This document shows, in pieces, positions 26,836 to 36,502 of a stretch of DNA of 64,000 nucleotides. Origin of the DNA: Herbaspirillum sp. SJZ107 (GTDB lineage: Bacteria; Pseudomonadota; Gammaproteobacteria; Burkholderiales; Burkholderiaceae_D); contig NZ_VFNH01000001.1 of assembly GCF_006715485.1 (NCBI RefSeq), positions 1,302,001-1,366,000 on the forward strand, given 5' to 3'. Position numbers and translations under genes: made by a program. How positions within the stretch are numbered: the first letter of the stretch is position 1; each line of letters opens with the position of its first letter. The notes below the pieces were generated by a model that worked only from the letters and a program-made list of their open reading frames with translations, was not told the origin of the DNA and did not search any database.

Positions 26836-28131
26836 ATGTCCACACAGGCGATGCCCGCTTCATCGCCGCTGGCGACCGTCATTCGCGTCACCAGCGGCAA
26901 CTTCCTCGAGATGTTCGACTTTTTCCTGTACGGCTTCTATGCCACCTACATCGCGAGCACCTTCTTCCCATCCGGTAACGAATACCTGTCGCTGATGCTC
27001 ACCTTCGTGACCTTCGGCGCCGGCTTCCTCATGCGGCCGCTCGGCGCGGTCATCCTGGGCAGCTACATCGACCGCATCGGCCGCCGCAAGGGCTTGATCG
27101 TGACGCTGGCGATCATGGCTTGCGGCACCGTATTGATCGCCTTCGTGCCGGGCTACGCCACCATCGGCGTGGCGGCGCCGCTGCTGGTGCTGACCGGCCG
27201 CCTGCTGCAGGGCTTCTCGGCCGGTGTCGAGCTCGGCGGCGTGTCGGTGTACCTGTCCGAGATGGCGCCGCCCGGCCAGAAAGGCTTTTACGTGAGCTGG
27301 CAGTCGGCCAGCCAGCAGGCGGCGGTGATGGCGGCGGCGGCGCTCGGCTACCTGCTGAACCAGCAGCTGGCGCCGGGCGTGATCGGCGACTGGGGCTGGC
27401 GCATTCCCTTCTTCGTCGGCTGCTCGATCATCCCGATCGTGTTCGTGATCCGCCGCTCGCTGCAGGAGACCGAAGCCTTCAAGGCGCGCAAGCACCGCCC
27501 GGCCTTCCGCGAGGTGGTCGGCTCGATGGTGGCCAACTGGCGGCTGGTGCTGCTGGGGATGATGCTGGTGGTGATGACCACGGTGTCGTTCTACCTGATC
27601 ACGGTGTACGCGCCGACCTTCGGCAAGAGCGTGCTCAAGCTGAGCGCGGCGGACAGCCTGCTGGCCACCTTCTGCATCGGCCTGTCCAACTTCATATGGC
27701 TGCCGCTGATGGGCGCGCTGTCGGACCGCATTGGACGCTGGCCGCTGCTGGTCGTGTTCACGGTGCTGCCGCTCCTGACCGCGCATCCGGTACTGGCCTG
27801 GCTGGTGCGCGACACCACCTTCGCGCACATGCTGGAAGCCGAGCTGTGGCTCTCCTTCATGTACGCCAGCTACAACGGCGCCACCGTGGTCGCGCTCACC
27901 GAGATCATGCCGGCCGACGTGCGCACGGTCGGCTTTTCGCTGGCCTACAGCCTGGCGACGGCGATCTTCGGCGGCTTCACGCCGGTGGTGTCGACCTGGC
28001 TGATCCAGGTCACCGGCGACAAGGCGGCACCAGGCTACTGGATGGCGGCTGCGGCGGCCTGCGGGCTGGCGGCGGCGCTGATCCTGTACCGGCCCTGGCG
28101 CGGCGCGCGGGCGCGGTCCCAGCCGCAGTAA
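26836..28131 (+). CDS. MFS transporter, metabolite:H+ symporter type (citrate/tricarballylate-like)
   Basis: A 431-residue, 12-helix inner-membrane symporter. [57 protein letters not shown] and [20 protein letters not shown] are diagnostic of the metabolite:H+ symporter family that holds ProP, KgtP and the citrate carriers CitA/CitH. CGGAG precedes the ATG at 26836. The substrate is probably a di- or tricarboxylate by resemblance; the genome context (cupin and VOC enzymes upstream) does not settle it. Confidence 0.88.
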   Translation: MSTQAMPASSPLATVIRVTSGNFLEMFDFFLYGFYATYIASTFFPSGNEYLSLMLTFVTFGAGFLMRPLGAVILGSYIDRIGRRKGLIVTLAIMACGTVLIAFVPGYATIGVAAPLLVLTGRLLQGFSAGVELGGVSVYLSEMAPPGQKGFYVSWQSASQQAAVMAAAALGYLLNQQLAPGVIGDWGWRIPFFVGCSIIPIVFVIRRSLQETEAFKARKHRPAFREVVGSMVANWRLVLLGMMLVVMTTVSFYLITVYAPTFGKSVLKLSAADSLLATFCIGLSNFIWLPLMGALSDRIGRWPLLVVFTVLPLLTAHPVLAWLVRDTTFAHMLEAELWLSFMYASYNGATVVALTEIMPADVRTVGFSLAYSLATAIFGGFTPVVSTWLIQVTGDKAAPGYWMAAAAACGLAAALILYRPWRGARARSQPQ

Positions 28132-28188
28132 ATACGGCCTGCGCGGCGCTGCCGATGTCGCAGGTCGGCCTGGACGGCGCCTGAGCCG

Positions 28189-29388
28189 TCACGGGCGCTT
28201 GCGGCCGAGCGCGCCGACGACCGGCGCCATCAGCACCGCCAGCAGGGCGATCGCAGCGGAGATATAACCGATCTTGTCCAGCCCCAGCGTCGGGATCACG
28301 GCGCCGCCCAGCATGGCGCCGATGCCGATGCCGGCATTCGCGGCCGAGACGTTGGTGGTGCCGGCCAGCGCCTGCGAATGCGTCGCCGAGCTCATCACGC
28401 GCACCTGGCAGATCGGGAACAGGGCGGTGTAGGCGATCCCCCATACTGCCAGCACCAGGCAGAACATCGGCAGCGAATGCACGGCCGGCACGCTCAGCGC
28501 CATGCCGATGCCGAGCAGCGCCGCGAAGCCTGCCGTGGCCTTGACCGGCGCGCGGTCGACCGCCTTGCCGCCCAGCCAGTTGCCGACCAGGCCGATCGCG
28601 CCGAAGCCCATCAGCCACCAGCCGACCCGGGCCGGGGCGATGCCGGCCAGGCGCTCGAGGATGTCGGCGAGGTAGGTGTAGGCGGTGAACATCGCGGTGA
28701 ACACGACGATCGACAGTGCGACGTTGGCCAGGAAGTAGGGCTCGCGGAACAGGCGCGCCTGCTGCTTGAAGTCCATGCGCGGGGCGCGCGCCACGGCCGG
28801 CATCAGCGCCCACAGCGCAGCCGCCATCGCCAGCGACAGCACGGCCAGCATCCAGAACGCGTTGCGCCAGCCGACGCTGTTGGCGGCCACGGTGCCGAGC
28901 GGGATCCCGAACAGCAGGGCCGCCGAGATGCCGAGGTAGACGCGCGACACCGCCTGGCCGGCCTTGGCGGGACCGGCCAGCTGGCCCGCGGTTTCGCTGG
29001 CCGTGCCCCAGAATACCGGCAGCGCCAGCGCCGGGATGAAGCGCGCCAGCGCCAGCACCCAGATGTTGGGTGCCAGCGCGGCGAGGGCGTTGGACAGGGC
29101 GAACACCACCAGGATGGCGACGAACAGCTTCTTGCGGTCCAGGTGCGACAGCCAGGCCGTCAGCGGCGGGCCGAACAGCATGACGGTGAAGGCGAACAGG
29201 GTCACCAGCTGGCCAGCGGCCGAGATCGAAATGGCGAGGTCGCGCGACAGCGCCGGCAGCAGGCCCACGATCAGGTATTCGGTGGTGACGATGACGAAGG
29301 CGGCGATCGCCAGGATCAGGATCGAGATGGCGGCGCCAGGCTGGGTGGTATCGTGCGCGGCGCGTGTTGCGGTGGCTGGATGGGACAT
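28189..29388 (-). CDS. MFS transporter, DHA1 (SotB/arabinose efflux-like) family
   Basis: A 12-helix drug:H+ antiporter-1 type exporter of about 399 residues. ISILILAIAAFVIVTTEYLIVGLLPALS and MLFGPPLTAWLSHLDRKKLF are typical of sugar- or drug-efflux permeases of the SotB/YdhP group. The start could be 29388 (MSHPATATRA) or 29418 (MLTPAIDNLS); neither has a clear ribosome site. It diverges from a LysR-type regulator over about 100 bp, a common arrangement for inducible exporters. Confidence 0.88.
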   Translation of the reverse strand: MSHPATATRAAHDTTQPGAAISILILAIAAFVIVTTEYLIVGLLPALSRDLAISISAAGQLVTLFAFTVMLFGPPLTAWLSHLDRKKLFVAILVVFALSNALAALAPNIWVLALARFIPALALPVFWGTASETAGQLAGPAKAGQAVSRVYLGISAALLFGIPLGTVAANSVGWRNAFWMLAVLSLAMAAALWALMPAVARAPRMDFKQQARLFREPYFLANVALSIVVFTAMFTAYTYLADILERLAGIAPARVGWWLMGFGAIGLVGNWLGGKAVDRAPVKATAGFAALLGIGMALSVPAVHSLPMFCLVLAVWGIAYTALFPICQVRVMSSATHSQALAGTTNVSAANAGIGIGAMLGGAVIPTLGLDKIGYISAAIALLAVLMAPVVGALGRKRP

Positions 29389-29490
29389 GGAAAGGTTGTC
29401 GATTGCAGGGGTGAGCATCCTATTCGATATGTATGTTCCTATCTCGGGTATTTTTTCTATAATTAGCGGAATTTATTTCCGGAATCAGGC

Positions 29491-30450
29491 ATGCCGAACA
29501 GTGAACGTTTGAAAGGTGTAGAAGTGTTTGTTGCAGTGGCCAGGGCCGGCAGCTTCGTGCGCGCCGGCGAGCGCCTGAATCTGACCAGTTCCGCGGTCGG
29601 CAAGGCAGTCGCGCGGCTGGAAGTGCGGCTGCAGGTGCGCCTGTTCGAGCGCAGCACGCGGCGCCTGGCGCTGACCGAGGCGGGCGGCCGCTTCCTGGCG
29701 GCCTGCACCCGGGTGCTGAGCGAACTCGAAGAAGCCGAACATGCGCTCGGCAGCGACGGCGAGGTGCTGGCAGGGCGCCTGCGCATCGACCTGCCGGTGA
29801 CCTTCGGCCGCCTGGTGGCGCTGCCGGTGCTGGCGCCGTTCTTCGGGCGTTATCCGCGCCTGCAGCCGGTGCTGTCGTTTACCGACCGCTACGTCGACAT
29901 CCACGACGAAGGCATCGACGTGGCGCTGCGTATCGGCAGTCCGGAAGCCTGGCCGCCGTCGCTCGGCCATTGTTACCTGGGTCGGGAACAGAAAGTGTTC
30001 TGCGCGGCGCCGGCCTACCTGGCCGCGCACGGGACCCCGGCGACGGTCGAGGACCTCGTGCAGCATGCCGCCATCATGTACCGCAAGGCCGACGGCAGCA
30101 TCAGCCCGTGGCTGATCCGCAGCGGCGAAGGCCGGGCCGAACCGCGCATCGAAAAGACCGCGCTCGATGCCCGCATCGTGGCCGGCAATGCCGAGGCCCA
30201 GCGCGACCTGACGCTGGCCGGCCTCGGCATCGCCCAGTTGCCGACCTGGCTGGTCGGCGGCCAGCTGGCGGACGGCAGCCTGGTGCAGGTGCTGCCGGCA
30301 CATGCGGCGCCGGGGCTGCCGCTACATGTAGTCTGGCCCAGGGCCAAGGCGTCGCTGCCGCGCGTCAGCCAGGTGGTGGCTGTGCTGTGCGAGGCGCTCG
30401 GCGACGAGGCCGATGCTGCGCCCGAGGGCGCGGTCGATGCGGCAAGTTGA
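29491..30450 (+). CDS. LysR family transcriptional regulator
   Basis: A 319-residue LTTR of the CrgA/DsdC-like branch. The winged helix-turn-helix covers residues 5-63 (GVEVFVAVARAGSFVRAGER, SSAVGKAVARLEVRLQVRLFERSTRRLALTEAG). The effector domain starts near 90 (LAGRLRIDLPVTFGRLVALP) and has DEGIDVALRIG. It probably governs the divergent MFS exporter at 28189-29388; the shared gap has several GGAA/TTCC half-sites near the LysR start but no clear single operator. Confidence 0.9.
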   Translation: MPNSERLKGVEVFVAVARAGSFVRAGERLNLTSSAVGKAVARLEVRLQVRLFERSTRRLALTEAGGRFLAACTRVLSELEEAEHALGSDGEVLAGRLRIDLPVTFGRLVALPVLAPFFGRYPRLQPVLSFTDRYVDIHDEGIDVALRIGSPEAWPPSLGHCYLGREQKVFCAAPAYLAAHGTPATVEDLVQHAAIMYRKADGSISPWLIRSGEGRAEPRIEKTALDARIVAGNAEAQRDLTLAGLGIAQLPTWLVGGQLADGSLVQVLPAHAAPGLPLHVVWPRAKASLPRVSQVVAVLCEALGDEADAAPEGAVDAAS

Positions 30451-30514
30451 CAAACTGTCTTTATTTCTCCTCTTTCATCTGCTAGAGTCCGGCAACACTT
30501 TTGGGAGACTCGAG

Positions 30515-31213
30515 ATGAAACGCATCATTGGAGCAGCCGTGCTGGCCTGCGTGCTGGCTTCTGCGGTAACAGCCTGCGGCGGCGCGGGCGAGGGACCGCC
30601 GCTGGGCGAGTTCGCGGCGATCAGCAAGAAGGAAACCGACGCGCCGTTCGTCCTGACCGCGCCGTCGTCGCGCAGCCCGGCCGCGTTCGTGTACACCAGC
30701 TCGAATCCCGCCGTGGCCACCATCAGCGGCGCAACGGTCACGATCAAGGGCGTCGGCCAGACCGAGATCACGGCCGCCCAGCCAGGCTACGAAAGCTACG
30801 GCCCGACGCGCACGTCGACCACGCTGACCGTCAGCGCAACCTGCGTCAGTCCGGCCACGGTGGCGAATTACGCCTGCACGGCGCCGGTGTCGCCCGGTGC
30901 GACCGCCGCCCTGACCGACGGCCTGATCTACGCACGCGTGCTGCACACCGACACCTATGCGCACGCGACCGACTTCTGCGCCGGCACCGTGATCGACAGT
31001 GTCGCCAACTGGCGCCTGCCGACCCAGGCCGAGCTGGCGCGGCTGGTGGCGTCGGGCAAGATCGCCGGACACAACTGGCAGCTGGGCAAGGCCTGGACCT
31101 CGACCGCGGCGGGCGGCGCGAACGGCGCCCACATGGTGCTGGACCTGGAGACCGGGGATGCTGTCAGCCGCACGGATACGGATGTGGCTTACGTCAGCTG
31201 CGTGCGCTCATAA
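30515..31213 (+). CDS. Lipoprotein with Ig-like and Lcl/DUF1566 C-terminal domains
   Basis: A 232-residue lipoprotein: signal MKRIIGAAVLACVLASAVTAC with the lipobox Cys at position 21, following GGGAGACTCGAG. Residues ~30-120 look like a bacterial Ig-like (BIG2) domain (FVYTSSNPAVATISGATVTI). The C-terminal ~100 residues match the Lcl C-terminal/DUF1566 type, with WRLPTQAELARLV and a terminal VAYVSCVRS. These domains occur in cell-surface adhesion-like proteins; the precise role is unknown. It is convergent with recJ. Confidence 0.8.
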   Translation: MKRIIGAAVLACVLASAVTACGGAGEGPPLGEFAAISKKETDAPFVLTAPSSRSPAAFVYTSSNPAVATISGATVTIKGVGQTEITAAQPGYESYGPTRTSTTLTVSATCVSPATVANYACTAPVSPGATAALTDGLIYARVLHTDTYAHATDFCAGTVIDSVANWRLPTQAELARLVASGKIAGHNWQLGKAWTSTAAGGANGAHMVLDLETGDAVSRTDTDVAYVSCVRS

Positions 31214-31225
31214 ATGCAAGGCAGG

Positions 31226-31264
31226 GAGCATGCCGAGCCGGCGTTACGCCGGCTCGGCATGCTC
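31226..31264. terminator. 18-bp hairpin whose loop is the recJ stop codon
   Basis: A perfect 18-bp stem (31226-31243 with 31247-31264) closes on a 3-nt loop, 31244-31246, which is the recJ TAA. One arm encodes the last six RecJ residues, EHAEPA; the other is just downstream. It lies 13 bp after the convergent lipoprotein gene. No T-run follows on either side. Confidence 0.7.
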
Positions 31265-32941
31265 CACCAACAACTGCACCTTGGTCACGCCGTTGTACTC
31301 GTTGGCATCCAGCCGGAAGGCCACCCGCGCCATGTCGCCGAGCGCGTCGGTGTGGCCGAACCAGATCGCGTCGTAGCGGCGCCCGTTCCGTTCCAGCAGC
31401 AGCTTGAGGTGCTTGTCCTTCAGGATGCGCTGGCTGACCACGCGGAATTCGTCGACGAACACCGGCGGCGCGAAGCCCTGGCCCCAGACCTGGCCGTCGA
31501 GCAGCTCGATGAACTGGGTGCTGTAGAAATCGTCTTCCAGCGGGCCGTCGGTCTCGACCACGCGCTCCAGCTGGGCGGCGCTGAGCCAGGCCTGGCCGAC
31601 CGCCTCGAAGGCCTGGCTGAAGGTGTCGAAGTGGTCGCCGCGGATGGTCAGGCCGGCCGCCATCGCGTGGCCGCCGAACTTGTCGATCAGCCCCGGCACG
31701 CGTTTGGACACCAGGTCCAGCGCGTCGCGCAGGTGGAAGCCCGGGATCGAGCGGCCCGAACCCTTGATCCAGCCGTCGCCGGCCGGCGCGAAGGTGATGG
31801 TCGGGCGGTAGAACTTTTCTTTCAGGCGCGATGCCACGATGCCGATCACGCCCTGGTGCCAGCCGTCGTCGAACACGGCGATCGTGCTGGCGGCGGCCGG
31901 TTCGAAATCGTCCAGGTGCAAGAGGGCGGTGCCCTGCATGTCGGCTTCGATCTCGCGCCGCTTCAGGTTGATCTCGTTGAGCTGCTGGGCAATGGCCCAG
32001 GCGCGGCCTTCGTCGTCGGTGGTCAGGCATTCGATCCCGAGCGACATGTCTTCCAGGCGGCCGGCGGCGTTCAGGCGCGGACCCAGCGCGAAGCCGAGGT
32101 CGAACGGCGAGGCCGTGCGCGCCTCGCGCCCGGCGACGCGGAACAGCGCCGCCACGCCGGCATGCATGCGTCCGGCGCGCATGCGCTTCAGGCCCTGCGC
32201 CACCAGTATGCGGTTGTTGGTGTCGAGCTTGACCACGTCGGCCACCGTGCCCAGCGCAACCAGGTCGAGCAGGGAATCGAGTTTGGGCTGCGTCTGCGCA
32301 TCGAACACGCCGCGCTTGCGCAGTTCGGCGCGCAGCGCCAGCAGCACGTAGAACACCACGCCGACGCCGGCCAGGTGCTTGCTGGGGAAGCCGCACTCGG
32401 GCTGGTTCGGGTTGACGATCACGCGCGCGTCCGGCAGACGGTCGCCCGGCAGGTGGTGGTCGGTAACGACCACGTCGATGCCGCGCCGCTTGGCCGCCTC
32501 GACGCCGTCGATGCTGGCGATGCCGTTGTCGACGGTGATGATGATGTCCGGCGCCTTTTCACGCGCGGTCAGCTCGACGATTTCCGGCGTCAGGCCGTAG
32601 CCGTACTCGAAACGGTTGGGCACGATATAGTCGACGTGCGCGTTCATCGCGCGCAGGCCGCGCAGTGCCACCGCGCAGGCGGTGGCGCCGTCGCAGTCGT
32701 AGTCGGCGACGATGGTCATCTTCTTGCCGCCCTGGATGGCGTCGGCCAGGTAGACGGCGGCGGCGTCGATCTGCAGCAGGGCGGCCGGCGGCAGCAGCGC
32801 CTGCAGCTCGCTGGCGAGTTCGCGCGCGTCGGTCAGGCCGCGCGCGGCGAACACGCGCGCGAGCACGGGGTGGATGCCGCTCTGGCGCAGCATTTCGGAC
32901 TGGCGTACCGGGCAGGGACGGATGGCGATGCGGGTTTTCAC
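31244..32941 (-). CDS. recJ: Single-stranded-DNA-specific exonuclease RecJ
   Basis: A 565-residue 5'-to-3' single-strand exonuclease used in recombination and mismatch repair. The DHH-superfamily metal motifs are present: DYDCDG (residues 80-85), DNG (138-140) and TDHHLPGD (His162, His163), followed by the DHHA1 domain with GHAMAAGLTIRGD. The length matches the family (E. coli 577). The next minus-strand gene upstream (RpfE-type) ends 24 bp away. prfB, the usual downstream partner in gammaproteobacteria, is 12.8 kb off in the same orientation. Confidence 0.95.
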   Translation of the reverse strand: MKTRIAIRPCPVRQSEMLRQSGIHPVLARVFAARGLTDARELASELQALLPPAALLQIDAAAVYLADAIQGGKKMTIVADYDCDGATACAVALRGLRAMNAHVDYIVPNRFEYGYGLTPEIVELTAREKAPDIIITVDNGIASIDGVEAAKRRGIDVVVTDHHLPGDRLPDARVIVNPNQPECGFPSKHLAGVGVVFYVLLALRAELRKRGVFDAQTQPKLDSLLDLVALGTVADVVKLDTNNRILVAQGLKRMRAGRMHAGVAALFRVAGREARTASPFDLGFALGPRLNAAGRLEDMSLGIECLTTDDEGRAWAIAQQLNEINLKRREIEADMQGTALLHLDDFEPAAASTIAVFDDGWHQGVIGIVASRLKEKFYRPTITFAPAGDGWIKGSGRSIPGFHLRDALDLVSKRVPGLIDKFGGHAMAAGLTIRGDHFDTFSQAFEAVGQAWLSAAQLERVVETDGPLEDDFYSTQFIELLDGQVWGQGFAPPVFVDEFRVVSQRILKDKHLKLLLERNGRRYDAIWFGHTDALGDMARVAFRLDANEYNGVTKVQLLVEHAEPA

Positions 32942-32965
32942 AGTGCGGTCTTTAGATGCGGGTCT

Positions 32966-34054
32966 TTAAATGAGTGCTTCCAGACTCGGACGGCGCCAGA
33001 ACTTGCGTTGGGCCATCGGTGTGGTTACAAGTTCCAGGTGGCCGTCGCGGTGGCTCAGCACCAGGCGCAGGCTCTGCACGCGGCCCTTGCCCAGCAGCGC
33101 CAGCAGCGGCGCGAACAGCTCGGCTTCCAGATACTGGATGGCGCGCAGCCAGCCGTCCCAGTCGGCGGCGATGGCCGGCGCAGCCGCGTTGCCGGCCACC
33201 AGCAGCAACTGGCCGGCCTGCGCCGCGTCGATGCCTGCCAGCAGGGCCGACGGCGTGGCGGCACGCGTGCCGGCGAGGGCATCGAGCCAGCCCGGCACCG
33301 CATGGGTCAGCACGGCAGGCCTGTCCATCGACTTGCCCTGGGCGCTGGCCACCAGGCGGGTGGCCTCTTCGGTCGCGCTGCTGGCGCCGCCCCAGGGCCA
33401 GATCGAGTTGATCGGCACCTGGCCGCGCGCCTCGCGCGCCGCGTTGACCGGGTCGGTGAACCAGCTCACCTGCACGTCGTTCTGCAGCTTGCGGAAGGCG
33501 CGCGCCTGGGCGCCGGTCGGCATCCAGTCGGTCAGGTTCATGCCCACGGCCGCATCAAGGCTCGCCGTGTGCAGGTCGTCCCAGGCGTCGGCGCGCATGA
33601 ACCAGGTGTCGGCACTGCCGTAGCGCAGGTCGTGGCCGGCTTCCGTAAAATTGATCAGGGCGCTGTCGAACAGGGCGCGGCCTTCGTCCTCGCGCAGGTC
33701 GAGCTGGCGCGGGTCGCCCATCATCAGGTGGGTGCGGGCGATCTGGATGTGGGTCGGATTGACCACGAACCAGGTGCCGTCCTGCGGGTCGAGGCCGAGG
33801 CCGCGCATCGCGCTGGCGGCCACGGCCGGCTCGACGCCGCGCATCAGCCCGAGGGCGCGGGCGATCCACAGTTCGTGCGGCAAGACACGCTCTTTCGGGT
33901 CGAGCGGATGGTAGCGGCGCTCGGACGTGCGCGACGACAGCGCCGCCAGCGCCGGCGCTTGCAGGGCGCGGATCAGGTCGGGCGCGAACTCGGGAACGGG
34001 GAGGGCGAACGGCAGGACAAGCGAAATATGAGCCATCCTCGTATTGTAGGCCAT
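32966..34054 (-). CDS. RpfE-type / phosphoglycerate-mutase-like protein
   Basis: A ~362-residue soluble protein of the type annotated in Burkholderiales and Neisseria as RpfE-type regulatory protein, or as a cofactor-independent phosphoglycerate-mutase homologue. Visible signatures are GTWFVVNPTHIQIARTHLMM, DWMPTGAQARAFRKLQNDVQ and INSIWPWGGASSA. True mutase metal ligands are not evident, so catalysis is doubtful. It lies directly upstream of recJ (24 bp), its usual neighbour. The start may be 34054 or the ATG six codons later at 34036. Confidence 0.75.
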   Translation of the reverse strand: MAYNTRMAHISLVLPFALPVPEFAPDLIRALQAPALAALSSRTSERRYHPLDPKERVLPHELWIARALGLMRGVEPAVAASAMRGLGLDPQDGTWFVVNPTHIQIARTHLMMGDPRQLDLREDEGRALFDSALINFTEAGHDLRYGSADTWFMRADAWDDLHTASLDAAVGMNLTDWMPTGAQARAFRKLQNDVQVSWFTDPVNAAREARGQVPINSIWPWGGASSATEEATRLVASAQGKSMDRPAVLTHAVPGWLDALAGTRAATPSALLAGIDAAQAGQLLLVAGNAAAPAIAADWDGWLRAIQYLEAELFAPLLALLGKGRVQSLRLVLSHRDGHLELVTTPMAQRKFWRRPSLEALI

Positions 34055-34096
34055 GTCCGCCAGAAATGCGCGGCCTGTGCAGGCATGGCCGGTTTG

Positions 34097-35056
34097 CTAA
34101 GGTTTCGGTTTGCCCGGATCTTTTCCCGGCGCGCCGCCACCCGGGGTGACGCCGGCACCGCCGTCGCCCGAGACTTCGGCCGGTGAAGCGGCAGCGCGCA
34201 TGGCGCCGGTGCCGAGATTCGGCCCGCTGCCGGAGGTGCCGGGCACGACGCCGGCACGCGCGCGCACGATGCCGCCGGCGTCGCTGCTGGCCGAACCGGC
34301 GCCGCTCAGGCCGGCCGCGCTCAGGCCGACGGTTTCCTCGTACCAGGTCTGCACCAGCGACAGGTGGGTGCGTTCCTGCACCAGCGCATCGCTGAAGCGG
34401 TCGACCAGCTTGTCGTGGCCGCCTTCTTCGGCCAGCGCGATCAGGGTTTCCCAGCCGGCGTTGTCGCACAGTTCGATGGTCAGGATGGCATGCAGCGACT
34501 GGGACAGGCTGGTGCGCGGATCGTTCAGCACCTGCACCATGCCCATCGACTCGACCCCGACCACGTCCGCGCTGGGCGTCTGCGCGGTCGGGTCGCCTCC
34601 CATCGATTCGATCGCTTCCTTCATCAGGAGCATGTGGCGTGCCTCGTCGCCGCGGATGCTGGCGGCCTGTTCGCGCGTGATCGATCCCATCGATGCGGCG
34701 GCGGCGCTATCAGCCTGCAAGACGTCGAGCTTGGTCAGCAGGGCGTCGTACAGGCGGGTGCCGGTGCGCTCGAAGGCCAGCCGCTCGGCCATCTTGTCGA
34801 GCAGGATCTGCGGCTTGTCGCCGGTCAGCATGTTGACGCCCATGCTGACCATGCCGGTCACCGTGCCCGGCGCCGGGATCGAGCCGACCCCGCCCGAGTC
34901 GGCGATATAGGCTTCGCGCAGCTGCAGCGCGGCGCTGTCGTCGCCCGGCGTGCCGCGCGTGAGGATGTCGTCGTCATCCAGCATGCGGCCGGTTTCCAGC
35001 GGCGACATCTGGATGCCGGTCTTGTTCATCCCGACATGTTCATGTTGTTGCGCCAT
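34097..35056 (-). CDS. Ferritin-like domain protein with Gly/Pro tail
   Basis: A 319-residue protein. A four-helix ferritin-like bundle spans ~85-240 and carries carboxylate/His motifs: AERLAFERTGTRLYDALL, RGDEARHMLLM (ExxH), LTIELCDNAGWETLI and ALVQERTHLSLVQTWYEE (ExxH), the layout of a di-iron site. The first ~80 residues hold a Gly/Met stretch, and the last ~75 are Gly, Ala, Pro and Ser and look disordered. It lies downstream of the second ferritin-like gene by 18 bp, in the same operon. It differs from bacterioferritin and Dps; function unknown. Confidence 0.75.
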   Translation of the reverse strand: MAQQHEHVGMNKTGIQMSPLETGRMLDDDDILTRGTPGDDSAALQLREAYIADSGGVGSIPAPGTVTGMVSMGVNMLTGDKPQILLDKMAERLAFERTGTRLYDALLTKLDVLQADSAAAASMGSITREQAASIRGDEARHMLLMKEAIESMGGDPTAQTPSADVVGVESMGMVQVLNDPRTSLSQSLHAILTIELCDNAGWETLIALAEEGGHDKLVDRFSDALVQERTHLSLVQTWYEETVGLSAAGLSGAGSASSDAGGIVRARAGVVPGTSGSGPNLGTGAMRAAASPAEVSGDGGAGVTPGGGAPGKDPGKPKP

Positions 35057-35074
35057 GATGTCCTCCGATGGGGT

Positions 35075-36301
35075 TCAATGCAGGGTGGCCGGCATGCTGG
35101 CCGCATTCGCCATGCCGGTGGCCTGGGCGGCGCCGCTGACGGCGCCGCGGGTGACGATTTCGGTGCCCGGCGCCCACACGTAGCCGGCGGAGATCGCCAT
35201 GCTGGGCGAGCCGTCGCTGTTCATCTGGGTGCGGTAGGCGATGCTGTCGCGGCTTTCCTGGTCCTTCGGCACGAACTGGGTGCCGAGGGCGCGCAGGTCG
35301 ACCTCGTCGACCAGCACCTTGCGGTAGAAGTCGCGCTGCGATTTCAGCGGGATCGGCGCGTCGAAGGCGCCGGTGATGACCTCATGCGGATCGCGCCGCT
35401 CGTATTTCGCGAAGGCCTCGGCCGCGGTGTGGAAGTGGCCCAGCTCGTAGTCGAGGAAGCGTTCCCAGATCGCCTTGATCTCGTGGTTGGTCTCGGTCTC
35501 GACGCAGCTGTAGTAGTTGTAGCACTCGTTGGCCTCGTGCAGCATCCACTTCTCGAGCCAGGTCTCGGTCGGATCCAGCATCGATTCGTACTGGGTGACG
35601 TGCTGCTCCTCGACCGAGGCGATCTCGGCGTAGAGCTGGCGCGCCACCGGGTCGGCGAACAGCGGCCCCACGTTCATGTAGTAGTTCTGGGTCTGCTGTT
35701 CGGTGGAGGTGATGGTCAGCGCATGCAGCTTGCTCAGCATGTGCGCGGTGCTGTGGTCGTAGGGCACGCGCAGGTCGTCGGACGGATGGCGGTGGTGTTC
35801 CCAGGTCGGGCGCGCCGGCAGGATGTCGGTGTAGCTCTGCACGATGTTGTTCGGGTCCTTGCCCTCGAGGCGGTCGAGCAGCGCGGAATAGCGGTACAGG
35901 TGGTCGAAGTCTTCCAGCAGGCCGAAGCGGTAGCACTGGGCCAGGTAGCCGTCCGGCTCGCGCTGGGCCACCGCCGCGGTCAGTTCGATCGCCACCTGCT
36001 CGTAGGCGATCGTGGTCTCGAGCGGGGAATGGTCGGGCGACAGCAGCCAGTTGACCATCGTGGCCTGGTGCTGTTCCGAGCGCCGGATCAGGGCCAGCGG
36101 CAGGCGCAGCGCGCTGTTGCAGCGCGCGCAGTTGTGCGAGAAAGCGAGCGCTTCGAGCTCGATGGCGTTCATGATGATGACGCGCACGCGGGTAAACGCG
36201 TCGTCGTCGAGCTTGCTGAGGGGTTTGCGCACCAGGTCGCGCCAGGTATAGCGCTGGTTGTCGATCGGGTTGCCTCTCGAATCGAACACGCTGAATGCCA
36301 T
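35075..36301 (-). CDS. Large ferritin-like protein with CxxC motif
   Basis: A 408-residue protein; the ATG at 36301 is preceded by GGAGAATCACC. Residues 44-61 run into a CARC motif (Cys58, Cys61). Further on are several ExxH-type motifs: RRSEQHQATM, SVEEQHVTQYESM and YELGHFHTAAEAF, plus EANECYNYYSCVETETNHEI. This is enough for two helical bundles or one elaborated di-iron site. No known catalytic family fits. With the partner gene it forms a two-gene unit that diverges from lolC. A redox or metal-storage role is only inference. Confidence 0.72.
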   Translation of the reverse strand: MAFSVFDSRGNPIDNQRYTWRDLVRKPLSKLDDDAFTRVRVIIMNAIELEALAFSHNCARCNSALRLPLALIRRSEQHQATMVNWLLSPDHSPLETTIAYEQVAIELTAAVAQREPDGYLAQCYRFGLLEDFDHLYRYSALLDRLEGKDPNNIVQSYTDILPARPTWEHHRHPSDDLRVPYDHSTAHMLSKLHALTITSTEQQTQNYYMNVGPLFADPVARQLYAEIASVEEQHVTQYESMLDPTETWLEKWMLHEANECYNYYSCVETETNHEIKAIWERFLDYELGHFHTAAEAFAKYERRDPHEVITGAFDAPIPLKSQRDFYRKVLVDEVDLRALGTQFVPKDQESRDSIAYRTQMNSDGSPSMAISAGYVWAPGTEIVTRGAVSGAAQATGMANAASMPATLH

Positions 36302-36502
36302 GGTGATTCTCCTGAAACGGATGCGCCGTCGGGGTTCGGCCTTTTCGTACGATAGGCGGACGCGCCCGAAGTTCCGTCGGCGCGGTTTCATTCCAATTTT
36401 GGCCGCTCTGTTAGGAAATTGTTATTCCAATTGTGACAAGACCCCACATGGATGAGTTTTGTGTGGCACACTGCGACACCAGATGGTTTTAGACCGGAGC
36501 AC

